7,787 bases of DNA from Bacteroidota bacterium (GTDB lineage: Bacteria > Bacteroidota > Bacteroidia > Chitinophagales > Chitinophagaceae), in NCBI GenBank assembly GCA_025361325.1, contig JANYAL010000209.1:1-7787 (forward strand), written 5' to 3'. The stretch's first letter is position 1. The number at the start of each line of letters is the position of its first letter. Below the pieces are notes generated by a model. The model did no database searches, was not told the DNA's origin, and saw only the letters and a list, made by a program, of their open reading frames with translations. Below are positions 1-7,787 of this stretch, piece after piece. The position numbers and the translations under genes are program-made.

Positions 1-1
1 T

Positions 2-667
2 CTGGACCTGGAAACCGGGTGGTCGCCTCAGCTACTGAGCAGCTCAAGGAATTCCAGGATTCAGAAAGGTTCACCCGGGTATGTAGATGCTTCGGAAGGT
101 GTGGGATTACTGCAGGTTCCAACGGCATTGAACAGGGGGGAAGGAGACATTCATATCTATGGTAATCCTCATTATTGGCTGGACCCCCTGAACGGTAAGG
201 TCATTGCCAGGAATATTGCTGACGGGCTGGAGCGTATTGATCCGGAAAACAAAGCATTTTATGAGAACAACCTTCAGGCTTTTTTTATAAAGATCAACAA
301 TAAGCTGGTGGAGTGGCAGGCAAAGATGGCACCTTATAGGGGAGCGAAGATCATTGCCTATCACAATGAATGGTGTTATTTTGAGCGGAGGTTTGGCCTG
401 GAGATCGTTGATTTCATGGAACCCAAACCCGGCATTCCGCCTTCTCCTTCCCAGCTGGTAAAGGTCATCCGGGAAGTAACAGCAAACAAGATAAAGGTCA
501 TCATCTCCTCCCCTTATTTCACTACTTCTTCATCTGATGTGGTGGCCAAACAAACTGGTGTTAAAACCCTAACTTTGGCCACCTCGGTGAATGCTTTCGA
601 CCAGGTAAAGGATTATTTCGACCTTTTTGATTATGATATCAACCAGTTAATCACTGTATTGAAATGA
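2..667 (+). CDS. Metal ABC transporter substrate-binding protein (ZnuA/TroA family), 5' truncated
   Basis: This is the C-terminal part (221 residues) of a periplasmic or lipid-anchored protein that captures a divalent metal, probably zinc or manganese, and hands it to the membrane permease encoded next. The frame is open to the left edge, so the true start and signal peptide are outside the window; the GTG at 101 lies inside the gene and is not the start. The upstream codons read as family sequence (LDLETGW, then GSPGYVDASEGV). Counting from base 2, family ligand positions are visible: His57 in NPHYWLDP, His121 in AYHNEW, and the EPKPGIPPSPSQL motif around Glu140. The usual fourth acidic ligand near the C-terminus is not obvious: the segment reads SSPYFTTSSSD. 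There is no long His-rich loop, only IHIYGNPH. The gene ends 27 bp before the permease gene, so they are surely cotranscribed. The family is clear; the metal is inferred. Confidence 0.9.
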   Translation: MDLETGWSPQLLSSSRNSRIQKGSPGYVDASEGVGLLQVPTALNRGEGDIHIYGNPHYWLDPLNGKVIARNIADGLERIDPENKAFYENNLQAFFIKINNKLVEWQAKMAPYRGAKIIAYHNEWCYFERRFGLEIVDFMEPKPGIPPSPSQLVKVIREVTANKIKVIISSPYFTTSSSDVVAKQTGVKTLTLATSVNAFDQVKDYFDLFDYDINQLITVLK

Positions 668-694
668 GTATTTAATTAAAACCAATTCGTTGTT

Positions 695-1531
695 ATGTTT
701 GAAATGTTTCAATTACCCTTTATGGTTCAGGCTTTTGCAGCCGCGGCTATTACTGGCATATTGTTATCATACCTGGGTGTTCATGTGGTGGGGCGGGGAA
801 TCGTTTTTGTAGACCTGGCATTAGGACAGATATCTTCACTGGGTGTTGCCTTTGCTGCTTTTATTGGCACGGGGCTAACTTCCATCCCGCTGATATTCAC
901 CCTGGTAGGTGCGTTGCTGATGTCATTCATCAATATCCGTGATAAACGTCTCAAACAGGAGGCCATCATCGGCATATTATACGCTTTTGCATCGGCATTG
1001 ACGGTCCTGTTCATCTCAAAAACACCACATGGCGATTCTGATATCCAGGAAGTATTGTTTGGCAATATACTTTCCATCAGCTGGCAACAGATTGCCACTG
1101 TAGGTATTGTCTTCGGCGCGATAGCATTGATGCACTTGGTGTTTGCCCGCAAATTCTTTGCACTTACAGAGTCTTTTGAGAATGGAGAAAATCACCTCGT
1201 CGGCATTTTCAATATCTGGAATTTTCTTTTTTATATATCGATTGGCCTTGCCATTGTTTTTGCAGTGAAGATAAATGGAGTTATACCGGTCTTCTCGTAC
1301 CTCATCATACCGGCAGTTTCGGCTATTATGATCACTAAGAATAAGACCTTGGTAATTATACTGGCTATTATCATGAGTGTCCTCGCCGGTTTCTTTGGAT
1401 TGAATTTCTCCTTTAAATACGATTTTCCTGCAGGCCCTTCCATAGTAGCCATACTGGGCGGGATATTTATTTTATCAGCCCTTATCAGGTTACTGAATAC
1501 GCTGATGAACAGGAAACATGTACCTCGCTAA
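695..1531 (+). CDS. Metal ABC transporter permease (ABC-3/ZnuB family)
   Basis: This 278-residue inner-membrane protein would form the channel of the metal importer served by the preceding binding protein. It is strongly hydrophobic along its length, with about eight membrane segments. It carries ABC-3 permease features: a conserved early segment GRGIVFVDLALGQISSLG (residues about 33-50), a central HGDSDIQEVLFGN motif before a membrane segment, and a C-terminal region rich in Ile and Leu. Length matches the family norm of 260-290. I chose the ATG at 695; an in-frame ATG at 704 is also possible, and neither has a Shine-Dalgarno sequence. No ATPase gene follows; glpK comes next after 176 bp, so the ATP-binding subunit must be upstream or unlinked. 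Zinc versus manganese cannot be decided from sequence. Confidence 0.92.
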   Translation: MFEMFQLPFMVQAFAAAAITGILLSYLGVHVVGRGIVFVDLALGQISSLGVAFAAFIGTGLTSIPLIFTLVGALLMSFINIRDKRLKQEAIIGILYAFASALTVLFISKTPHGDSDIQEVLFGNILSISWQQIATVGIVFGAIALMHLVFARKFFALTESFENGENHLVGIFNIWNFLFYISIGLAIVFAVKINGVIPVFSYLIIPAVSAIMITKNKTLVIILAIIMSVLAGFFGLNFSFKYDFPAGPSIVAILGGIFILSALIRLLNTLMNRKHVPR

Positions 1532-1660
1532 AACTTGATTTCTTTTGTAAGGCTGGCGGTGCAGTTGAAAAAATGGAAGCTACAATTCCATGTATTTCTC
1601 TGCAAAAAGTGTGCATCCACACCCGGTCCTTATTTCTTCCAACACCTGTTTCGGGCATTA

Positions 1661-1691
1661 ATTGAAATGCGAGCGGTTTCATTTATCTTCA
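1661..1691 (+). promoter_or_regulatory. Weak candidate Bacteroidota promoter for glpK-glpF
   Basis: TATCTTCA at 1684-1691 matches six of eight positions of the Bacteroidota -7 box TANNTTTG, and ATTG at 1661-1664 lies 19 bases upstream where TTTG is expected. The imperfect palindrome GCATTAATTGAAATGC (1655-1670, five-base arms) overlaps the upstream element and could be an operator. The 1532-1707 gap is the longest near glpK and holds no gene I trust, so a promoter is expected here, but neither element is a strong match. Confidence 0.25.
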
Positions 1692-1707
1692 GAACAAAAT
1701 TGAGATC

Positions 1708-3204
1708 ATGCAGCAATACATACTTGCACTGGACCAGGGTACCACCAGTTCCCGTGCCATCATTTTTAACCGGGAAGGTGCGGTGATCGCTACTGCACAA
1801 AAAGAATTCACCCAGTACTTCCCTCAGCCGGGATGGGTGGAACATGATGCCAATGAGATCTGGAGTACACAGCTGGGGGTAGCCACAGAAGCCATTAGCC
1901 AGGCAGGACTGTCGCTTGAAGATATTGCTGCCATTGGGATTACCAACCAGCGGGAGACCACGGTGGTTTGGGACAGGGCAACAGGAAAACCGATTTATAA
2001 TGCCATAGTTTGGCAGGACAAGCGAACTTCTTCTTTTTGCGATGTATTAAGAGAAAAAGGACTGGATAAGATCATTCTTGATAAGACAGGGCTGATACTG
2101 GATTCCTATTTTTCAGCTACCAAATTAAGATGGATATTGGATCATGTAGATGGGGCAAGGAGCAGGGCTGTAAAAGGCGAGTTGTGTTTTGGCACTATCG
2201 ACAGTTGGCTGGTATGGAACCTGACCAGGGGGCAGATCCATGTTACGGATGTTTCCAATGCATCCCGGACCATGTTATGCAATATCCATACCCAGCAATG
2301 GGATGGCGAGCTGGAAAAAATATTCGATATCCCGGGTAATATGCTGCCTCAGATACGCAGCAGCAGTGAAGTGTATGGCACCACGCAGAATATTCTAACA
2401 TCACATCATATTCCTATTGCCGGAATAGCTGGTGATCAGCAGGCTGCCCTTTTCGGGCAAATGTGTATTCAGCCGGGTATGGTCAAAAATACCTATGGCA
2501 CGGGTTGTTTCATGCTCATGAATACAGGCAATAGACCAGTGAGGTCTACCCATAATTTACTCACCACTATTGCCTGGAAAATAAATGGCATCACGCATTA
2601 TGCGCTGGAAGGAAGCGTGTTCATTGCTGGTGCTGTGGTACAATGGTTAAGGGATGGGCTGGAGATCATTCATCATGCATCGGAAGTGGAGGCGCTTGCG
2701 GCAAAAGTGAGCAGTAACGAAGGTGTATACCTGGTACCGGCATTCACCGGCTTGGGTGCACCTCACTGGAATCAGGACGCACGGGGAACTATTGTTGGAA
2801 TAACCCGGGGTACCACAGCATCACATATTGCAAGGGCTGCTTTAGAAAGTATTGCCTACCAGACCATGGATGTATTGAAAGCAATGAATGCCGATTCGGG
2901 TATTTCAATACAAGAGTTAAGGGTAGATGGCGGAGCTACAGCAAATGACCTGCTGATGCAGTTCCAGGCGGATATTCTGGACACAAAAGTGGTACTGCCG
3001 GAAATTACAGAAACAACCGCATTGGGTGCTGCCTACCTGGCCGGTCTGGCTGTTGGATTCTGGAAAAGCATAGATGAGATACGCGACCAATGGAAAGAAG
3101 CCAAAGCATTTGAACCGGCTATGGACGAAACAGAGAGAAATGTTCTGTCTGGAGGATGGCAACGTGCTGTTGGATCGGCTATTGCCTGGGCCCAGGACAA
3201 ATAA
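1708..3204 (+). CDS. glpK: Glycerol kinase
   Basis: GlpK is a cytoplasmic FGGY-family kinase that phosphorylates glycerol with ATP to sn-glycerol 3-phosphate, which feeds glycolysis through glycerol-3-phosphate dehydrogenase and supplies phospholipid synthesis. At 498 residues it matches the usual 495-505. Visible motifs: the N-terminal phosphate loop [11 protein letters not shown] (residues 6-16), the glycerol-binding NQRET with Arg82 and Glu83, Tyr134 in [11 protein letters not shown], the catalytic Asp243 in [11 protein letters not shown], the YGTGCFM and GLGAPHW segments, and the nucleotide-site DGGATAND near the C-terminus. The His-containing HFFG-type loop that HPr phosphorylates in Firmicutes is absent (region 226-234 reads TQNILTSHH), so control by the phosphotransferase system is unlikely. 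The ATG at 1708 gives the standard N-terminus. glpF follows after 41 bp, so both are likely one transcript. No glycerol-3-phosphate dehydrogenase is in the window. Confidence 0.98.
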   Translation: MQQYILALDQGTTSSRAIIFNREGAVIATAQKEFTQYFPQPGWVEHDANEIWSTQLGVATEAISQAGLSLEDIAAIGITNQRETTVVWDRATGKPIYNAIVWQDKRTSSFCDVLREKGLDKIILDKTGLILDSYFSATKLRWILDHVDGARSRAVKGELCFGTIDSWLVWNLTRGQIHVTDVSNASRTMLCNIHTQQWDGELEKIFDIPGNMLPQIRSSSEVYGTTQNILTSHHIPIAGIAGDQQAALFGQMCIQPGMVKNTYGTGCFMLMNTGNRPVRSTHNLLTTIAWKINGITHYALEGSVFIAGAVVQWLRDGLEIIHHASEVEALAAKVSSNEGVYLVPAFTGLGAPHWNQDARGTIVGITRGTTASHIARAALESIAYQTMDVLKAMNADSGISIQELRVDGGATANDLLMQFQADILDTKVVLPEITETTALGAAYLAGLAVGFWKSIDEIRDQWKEAKAFEPAMDETERNVLSGGWQRAVGSAIAWAQDK

Positions 3205-3245
3205 AATAAGGATGTATATTACCAAAACCAATTAAACCTGCTTGT

Positions 3246-3950
3246 ATGAATAATTTCTTATTTGAACTGATAGGTACCGCTTTCTTGATCTTATTGGGTG
3301 ATGGAGTAGTTGCCAATGTAGTGCTGAACAAAACAAAGGGCAATAACAGCGGGTGGATTGTAATAACATTTGGCTGGGCGATAGCTGTATTTGTGGGTGT
3401 TTACATATCTGCAGCACACAGTGGGGCTCACCTGAACCCGGCTGTTACGATTGCACTGGCGATCATTGGAAAGTTCAATTGGGAAAATGTGCCGCTTTAT
3501 ATTGCCGGGCAGTTCGCAGGTGCTATGATCGGCGCGTTTTTAGTATGGGTTGCCTATAATAAGCATTTTGACCAGACTGACGATGCTGATGCAAAACTGG
3601 CGGTATTCTGTACCAGTCCCGCTATTTCCAATACCTACTTTAACGTGGCCTCCGAGATCATTGGCACTTTTGCACTCATACTGGGCATTCTTTTCATAAC
3701 CGGGGCTGAGGTAAAATTAGGTGCCCTGGATGCGCTGCCGGTTGCGTTACTCGTTTTGGGAATTGGGTTAAGTCTGGGTGGCCCAACCGGCTATGCCATT
3801 AACCCGGCCAGGGACCTTGGTCCCCGTATCATGCATGCCATTTTGCCCATTAGAAACAAGCGGGATAGTGATTGGGCATACAGTTGGATCCCGGTTATGG
3901 GCCCTGTCATTGGGGGAGTTTTAGCTGCTTTTCTATTCAAATTGCTCTGA
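3246..3950 (+). CDS. glpF: Glycerol facilitator, MIP/aquaporin family
   Basis: This 234-residue inner-membrane channel should conduct glycerol, and probably water, into the cell for the kinase encoded just upstream. Both NPA half-helix motifs are present: SGAHLNPAVT (NPA at 64-66) and TGYAINPARD (NPA at 186-188). The Asp after NPAR marks glycerol-conducting channels rather than water-only aquaporins, where Ser is usual. Aligned by eye with Escherichia coli GlpF, the selectivity filter is Trp44, Tyr183 and Arg189, the Tyr replacing E. coli Phe200. About six membrane segments are seen. It is shorter than E. coli GlpF (281), mainly through a shorter loop and no C-terminal tail. The start at ATG 3246 places the first membrane helix at residues 4-27; there is no Shine-Dalgarno. 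A plain aquaporin is the alternative, made less likely by NPARD and by linkage to glpK. Confidence 0.93.
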   Translation: MNNFLFELIGTAFLILLGDGVVANVVLNKTKGNNSGWIVITFGWAIAVFVGVYISAAHSGAHLNPAVTIALAIIGKFNWENVPLYIAGQFAGAMIGAFLVWVAYNKHFDQTDDADAKLAVFCTSPAISNTYFNVASEIIGTFALILGILFITGAEVKLGALDALPVALLVLGIGLSLGGPTGYAINPARDLGPRIMHAILPIRNKRDSDWAYSWIPVMGPVIGGVLAAFLFKLL

Positions 3951-4034
3951 ATTGACGGGGCCTTTATTATGAATATATTTTATGTGCTGATTCAAAGATC
4001 ATTTCAGAACTGCAGTTATAAAGATCTGGTATAA

Positions 4035-4055
4035 AAAAATCCTCCCCTGATTTTT
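4035..4055 (+). terminator. AT-rich hairpin between glpF and atpD
   Basis: AAAAATC at 4035-4041 pairs perfectly with GATTTTT at 4049-4055 around a 7-base pyrimidine-rich loop (CTCCCCT), and the right arm supplies a short T run. It could end glpF transcription. However the stem has only one G-C pair, and the right arm overlaps the position of the upstream element of the atpD promoter, so the structure may be incidental. Confidence 0.25.
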
Positions 4056-4082
4056 AAATCCAGTCCTCAAACCTTACCTTTG
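4051..4082 (+). promoter_or_regulatory. Bacteroidota-type promoter of atpD
   Basis: TACCTTTG at 4075-4082 is a perfect match to the Bacteroidota primary sigma factor -7 consensus TANNTTTG. A T-rich element (TTTTT, 4051-4055) lies 19 bases upstream, near the place of the -33 TTTG box, though it is not an exact match. Transcription would start a few bases downstream of 4082, giving a leader of about 30 bases that is A/T-rich and lacks a Shine-Dalgarno, as is usual in this phylum. It would drive atpD and atpC independently of glpKF. Confidence 0.7.
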
Positions 4083-4110
4083 CGGCTCAAAAATCGACCT
4101 TTTATTTTAA

Positions 4111-5625
<1,515 letters not shown>

Positions 5626-5695
5626 TTGACTTATTATTGAATTGGGATTGTTTTTTTGCAGGTCATTGGGAAGCCCAAATAAGAAACTGTTACAT

Positions 5696-5947
5696 ATGAC
5701 ATTAGAAATATTGACTCCCGAACAAAAGATTTTCAGCGGTGACGTATATGGTGTTCAGTTACCGGGTATTTCAGGTCTTTTTGAGGTGCTTGATAAACAT
5801 GCTCCACTGGTAAGTGCTTTAAAAGAAGGCAAGTTAAAAATTCTTGTCGATATGAATACAACAACTTCTTACACCATACAAAGTGGTTTTGTTGAGGTGA
5901 TCAATAATAAGACAACTGTGCTGGTAGAAGGTGCAAATGAAAATTGA
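5696..5947 (+). CDS. atpC: F1 ATP synthase subunit epsilon, short form
   Basis: Epsilon sits on the central stalk of F1, linking gamma to the c-ring. The 83-residue product covers only the N-terminal beta-sandwich domain: it opens with MTLEILTPEQKIFSGDV and has the family core PGISGLFEVLDKHAPLVSAL (about residues 23-42), followed by the strand KLKILVDMN and TIQSGFVEVINNKTTVLVEG. The C-terminal two-helix domain, which inhibits ATP hydrolysis in the usual 130-140 residue form, is missing because the stop comes right after the sandwich. The ATG at 5696 is preferred: an upstream in-frame TTG at 5642 would add a non-family leader. The gene lies 70 bp behind atpD and is presumably read from the same promoter. 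Short epsilons are known in Bacteroidota, so this is probably intact and not a truncation. Confidence 0.95.
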   Translation: MTLEILTPEQKIFSGDVYGVQLPGISGLFEVLDKHAPLVSALKEGKLKILVDMNTTTSYTIQSGFVEVINNKTTVLVEGANEN

Positions 5948-6003
5948 TACCTGCCTGTTATAGGTAATATCCCGATCCATACTAAAAGCAAGGATTTTTT
6001 TTT
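5948..6003 (+). terminator. Candidate terminator region after atpC
   Basis: Two weak hairpins follow the atpC stop: TACCT (5948-5952) with AGGTA (5962-5966), and ATCC (5975-5978) with GGAT (5992-5995), the latter running directly into nine T residues at 5995-6003. The stems are only four to five base pairs, so this is not a textbook intrinsic terminator, but the position between two convergent genes is where one is expected. Confidence 0.35.
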
Positions 6004-6034
6004 GTAAGACACGATCACCTGTATGGCTTATGTT

Positions 6035-6994
6035 TCAAAATTGGTCCTTTAGCTGCACATGACTCCATGCGAAAAAAGGGAGAATGGGAAAAACAAGGAT
6101 CCAGTACAAGTGCCTAAACAGGATGAAACACAGAAAGCTTATAAGCAATAGATAAAAGGGGTAAAGTATGAATAACAGGCCGATCATGACTGAATCATAA
6201 TGGTCATTGTGGGCCGCTCTTTTCCAGGCAAAATTCTTGAGTGGAAGGAAAAAAGCGAAATGAAATAACCAACCCAATATAGAAGGAAAGAATAGTATAG
6301 TTCTTTTGAATAAAGATTGCGGTGCATAGAATTTCTCCCGGATGGTTATTTGATCCTGTTTATCTGCTTCAATGACGAGATCCTTCAGCTGTTGCTCCAA
6401 AATGATATTGAAATCACTTATGCTTTTTCCGTGGGTATTATTTGCATCAAAATATTCTGATGTAATAGGGTTACCGAAATTCAATTGGATATTTTTTCCA
6501 AAAACGGAAAAGGAATTGTAGTTGATACCTACCGGCAACACTTTCAGCGGAATGCCTTCATTCCACGCGCTGATGGCTAATCTTGCAGTTCCTTTTTTCA
6601 GGCGCCGTAAATGCCATTCATTGACGCATCTTCCTTCACTGAAAATTAATACAAGGCCTTTTTGTTTGAATATCTGCTTACATTTTTCAAAGGTCATATA
6701 ATTATGTTCAAGGTTTTCGGCGCCTTCGGTGATCCGGTATACCGGGAGCATAAGTAAAGAAGTAAGAAGCCGGGAATTAATTTTATTAGTAAAAGCATCA
6801 CCTCTGGCCAGGGAATGGACAGGTTGTTTGAATAGTGTAGCTAATATTATAGCGTCTAAAAATGAATTGGGATGATTCGATGCAATGAGCAATGGGCCGG
6901 GGTTATTAAAAAGTGCGCTATTATTCACTTTAATTTTTCTGCAGTATATCCAAAATGCAAATTTTGCAGGTATTTTCAAAAGGCGGTATAGCAA
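6035..6994 (-). CDS. PlsC-like glycerophospholipid acyltransferase with C-terminal membrane segments
   Basis: This 319-residue membrane protein belongs to the lysophospholipid acyltransferase superfamily, which moves acyl chains to glycerol 3-phosphate, lysophosphatidate or related acceptors at the inner face of the membrane. Motif I is SNHPNSFLDA with His41 and Asp47; there are five residues between them, not the usual four. Motif II is probably ARGDAF (63-68), motif III is IFSEGRC (117-123, replacing FPEGTRS), and motif IV is VLPVGINY (152-159). After a charged stretch (about 200-222) come hydrophobic segments at about 232-252 and 269-313, which plain PlsC proteins lack. The frame opens with TTG at 6994; no in-frame ATG lies between the upstream stop and residue 82, which is past motif I, so TTG is the likely start. 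It faces atpC and lies downstream of the YqgE-family gene, 108 bp away. The acceptor is not known. Confidence 0.85.
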   Translation of the reverse strand: MLYRLLKIPAKFAFWIYCRKIKVNNSALFNNPGPLLIASNHPNSFLDAIILATLFKQPVHSLARGDAFTNKINSRLLTSLLMLPVYRITEGAENLEHNYMTFEKCKQIFKQKGLVLIFSEGRCVNEWHLRRLKKGTARLAISAWNEGIPLKVLPVGINYNSFSVFGKNIQLNFGNPITSEYFDANNTHGKSISDFNIILEQQLKDLVIEADKQDQITIREKFYAPQSLFKRTILFFPSILGWLFHFAFFLPLKNFAWKRAAHNDHYDSVMIGLLFILYPFYLLLISFLCFILFRHLYWILVFPILPFFAWSHVQLKDQF

Positions 6995-7070
6995 GAGTGG
7001 GTTTTTAGTGTCATGAATTTATAAGCTTTCTGTAAATGGCATACTATGCTAATTTGAAAGGAATACATAC

Positions 7071-7082
7071 TTATGATCATAA
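7071..7082. repeat. 12-bp perfect palindrome between the two minus-strand genes
   Basis: TTATGATCATAA is its own reverse complement and lies in the 108-bp gap between the YqgE-family gene and the acyltransferase gene, upstream of the latter. It could be a regulator site, but a 12-bp palindrome is expected about twice by chance in a window this size, so the support is weak. Confidence 0.2.
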
Positions 7083-7102
7083 CTGAAGATAGTATTCACG
7101 AT

Positions 7103-7654
7103 TTAATTCAATTGCGGATCGATAGGAAAATTCACAAGCATTTCATATTCGCCACCTTTCAGGAATAAACTTCGTTTCCAAACCTCAGTAGAACTTGTCT
7201 TGAAGACAAGATTTTCTGTTGCTGTGACTGGCAGCCAATTTTTTTCTTGTAATTCAGTATTTAACTGTCCATATCCCCACCCGCTGTAACCGATGAAGAA
7301 TTTGATTTTATTATGGTCAATTCTGCCAGATTTTATAAGTGCTTTCACGGTTTCAAAATCTCCTCCCCAATATATGTTATCGCATACTTTAAAAGAACCA
7401 GGGATCAGGTCGGGATACTGGTGCAGAAAATGTATTGTATCCAGTTGTACAGGCCCACCATAATAAACAGGAAAATGATGGCCCTCCAGTTTAAGTATCA
7501 GTTTATCAAGTGTTTGTTCAAATAGTTTATTCAGTACAAAGCCAAAACTTCCTTCTTCCTTATGTTCACATAAAAAAACAACCGTCCGGATAAAATTTGG
7601 GTCCTTTAAAAATGGTTCAGCTATCAATAAGATACCTGGGAGAGGTTCAATCAT
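7103..7654 (-). CDS. YqgE/AlgH family protein
   Basis: This is a 183-residue soluble protein of the YqgE/AlgH (DUF179) family, whose biochemical role is not settled; AlgH was named from alginate regulation in Pseudomonas. Family marks, numbered from ATG 7654: PLPGILLIAEPFLKDPNF (4-21), a basic Arg23 before the TVVFL strand, SFGFVLNK (36-43), YYGGPV (64-69), and FIGYSGWGYGQLNTEL (120-135), the most conserved block. I prefer the start at 7654 because family members begin a few residues before the G-x-LLIA strand and the length fits; an ATG at 7702 would add 16 residues (beginning MSKQTYSF) that do not look like family sequence. No signal peptide. The acyltransferase gene follows in the same direction after 108 bp, so cotranscription is possible but not shown. 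Confidence 0.93.
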   Translation of the reverse strand: MIEPLPGILLIAEPFLKDPNFIRTVVFLCEHKEEGSFGFVLNKLFEQTLDKLILKLEGHHFPVYYGGPVQLDTIHFLHQYPDLIPGSFKVCDNIYWGGDFETVKALIKSGRIDHNKIKFFIGYSGWGYGQLNTELQEKNWLPVTATENLVFKTSSTEVWKRSLFLKGGEYEMLVNFPIDPQLN

Positions 7655-7732
7655 ATCCCAAAATAATACTAAATTCCAAAAGGAGTAAGTTTGTTTTGAC
7701 ATTTGTAACTCAATAATCTAAACCTTAGTTAA

Positions 7733-7786
7733 TCAGGAACTTGCCTTTTTAACTGAAACTGCCGGTGCTGTGCCCGTAAAAAAATT
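7733..7786 (-). CDS. Possible 3' end of another minus-strand gene
   Basis: One minus-strand frame is open from the right edge for 17 codons and ends in TGA at 7733-7735; it reads FFTGTAPAVSV then KKASS. The composition looks like a protein tail, and its position about 80 bp upstream of the YqgE-family start would suit an operon. However all three minus-strand frames run in from the edge for 12 or more codons, so the reading frame is not decided, and I do not recognise the product. The GTA motif slightly recalls class IV aminotransferases, but such proteins continue well past that point. Confidence 0.2.
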   Translation of the reverse strand, partial: NFFTGTAPAVSVKKASS

Positions 7787-7787
7787 C

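Noticed and set aside
1573..1591. Inverted repeat ATGGAA/TTCCAT after the permease gene as a terminator
   Set aside because: Six A/T-rich pairs with a 7-base loop and no T run after it; too weak to call.
1535..1786. Open frame between the permease gene and glpK (83 codons, + strand)
   Set aside because: It runs into glpK in another frame, has no recognisable domain and no plausible start signal; it reads as an overlap shadow.
2917..3231. Antisense open frame over the glpK 3' end
   Set aside because: It mirrors the conserved glpK coding sequence and shows no protein family pattern.
5642..5695. N-terminal extension of AtpC from TTG 5642
   Set aside because: The added residues (MGLFFCRS onward) are not family sequence; ATG 5696 gives the standard epsilon start.
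7655..7702. N-terminal extension of the YqgE-family protein from ATG 7702
   Set aside because: Possible, but the 16 added residues precede a well-placed ATG and do not resemble the family N-terminus; kept only as an alternative.

Overview
The window is an ordinary chromosomal segment of a Bacteroidota bacterium, most likely near Chitinophagaceae (a family-level guess from protein flavour only). The phylum rests on four observations: a perfect TANNTTTG-type promoter (TACCTTTG) in front of atpD; almost no Shine-Dalgarno sequences before start codons; an AtpD with a roughly 30-residue insertion I recall from Bacteroidota; and a very short AtpC on an atpD-atpC pair with no other ATP synthase genes beside it.

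Left part (2-1531, + strand): the 3' end of a ZnuA/TroA-type metal-binding lipoprotein or periplasmic protein gene, then its ABC-3 family membrane permease. Together they are two parts of a zinc or manganese importer. The ATPase is not downstream, so it lies upstream of the window or elsewhere.

Middle (1708-3950, + strand): glpK and glpF, 41 bp apart, form a glycerol uptake unit. GlpF lets glycerol through the inner membrane and GlpK traps it as glycerol 3-phosphate. Next, 4120-5947 (+) holds atpD and atpC, encoding the beta and epsilon subunits of the F1 ATP synthase, behind their own promoter.

Right part (6035-7654, - strand): a PlsC-like acyltransferase with C-terminal membrane segments, probably in glycerophospholipid synthesis, and a YqgE/AlgH family protein. 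They converge on atpC; the gap 5948-6034 holds weak terminator-like structure. The last 85 bases hold no certain gene, only a possible 3' end of another minus-strand gene.

I see no mobile element, CRISPR array, RNA gene, tandem repeat or defence cassette. I found no convincing new system. The most interesting points are family-level deviations: the epsilon subunit without its inhibitory domain, the HX5D acyltransferase motif, a missing fourth metal ligand in the binding protein, and a TTG start.
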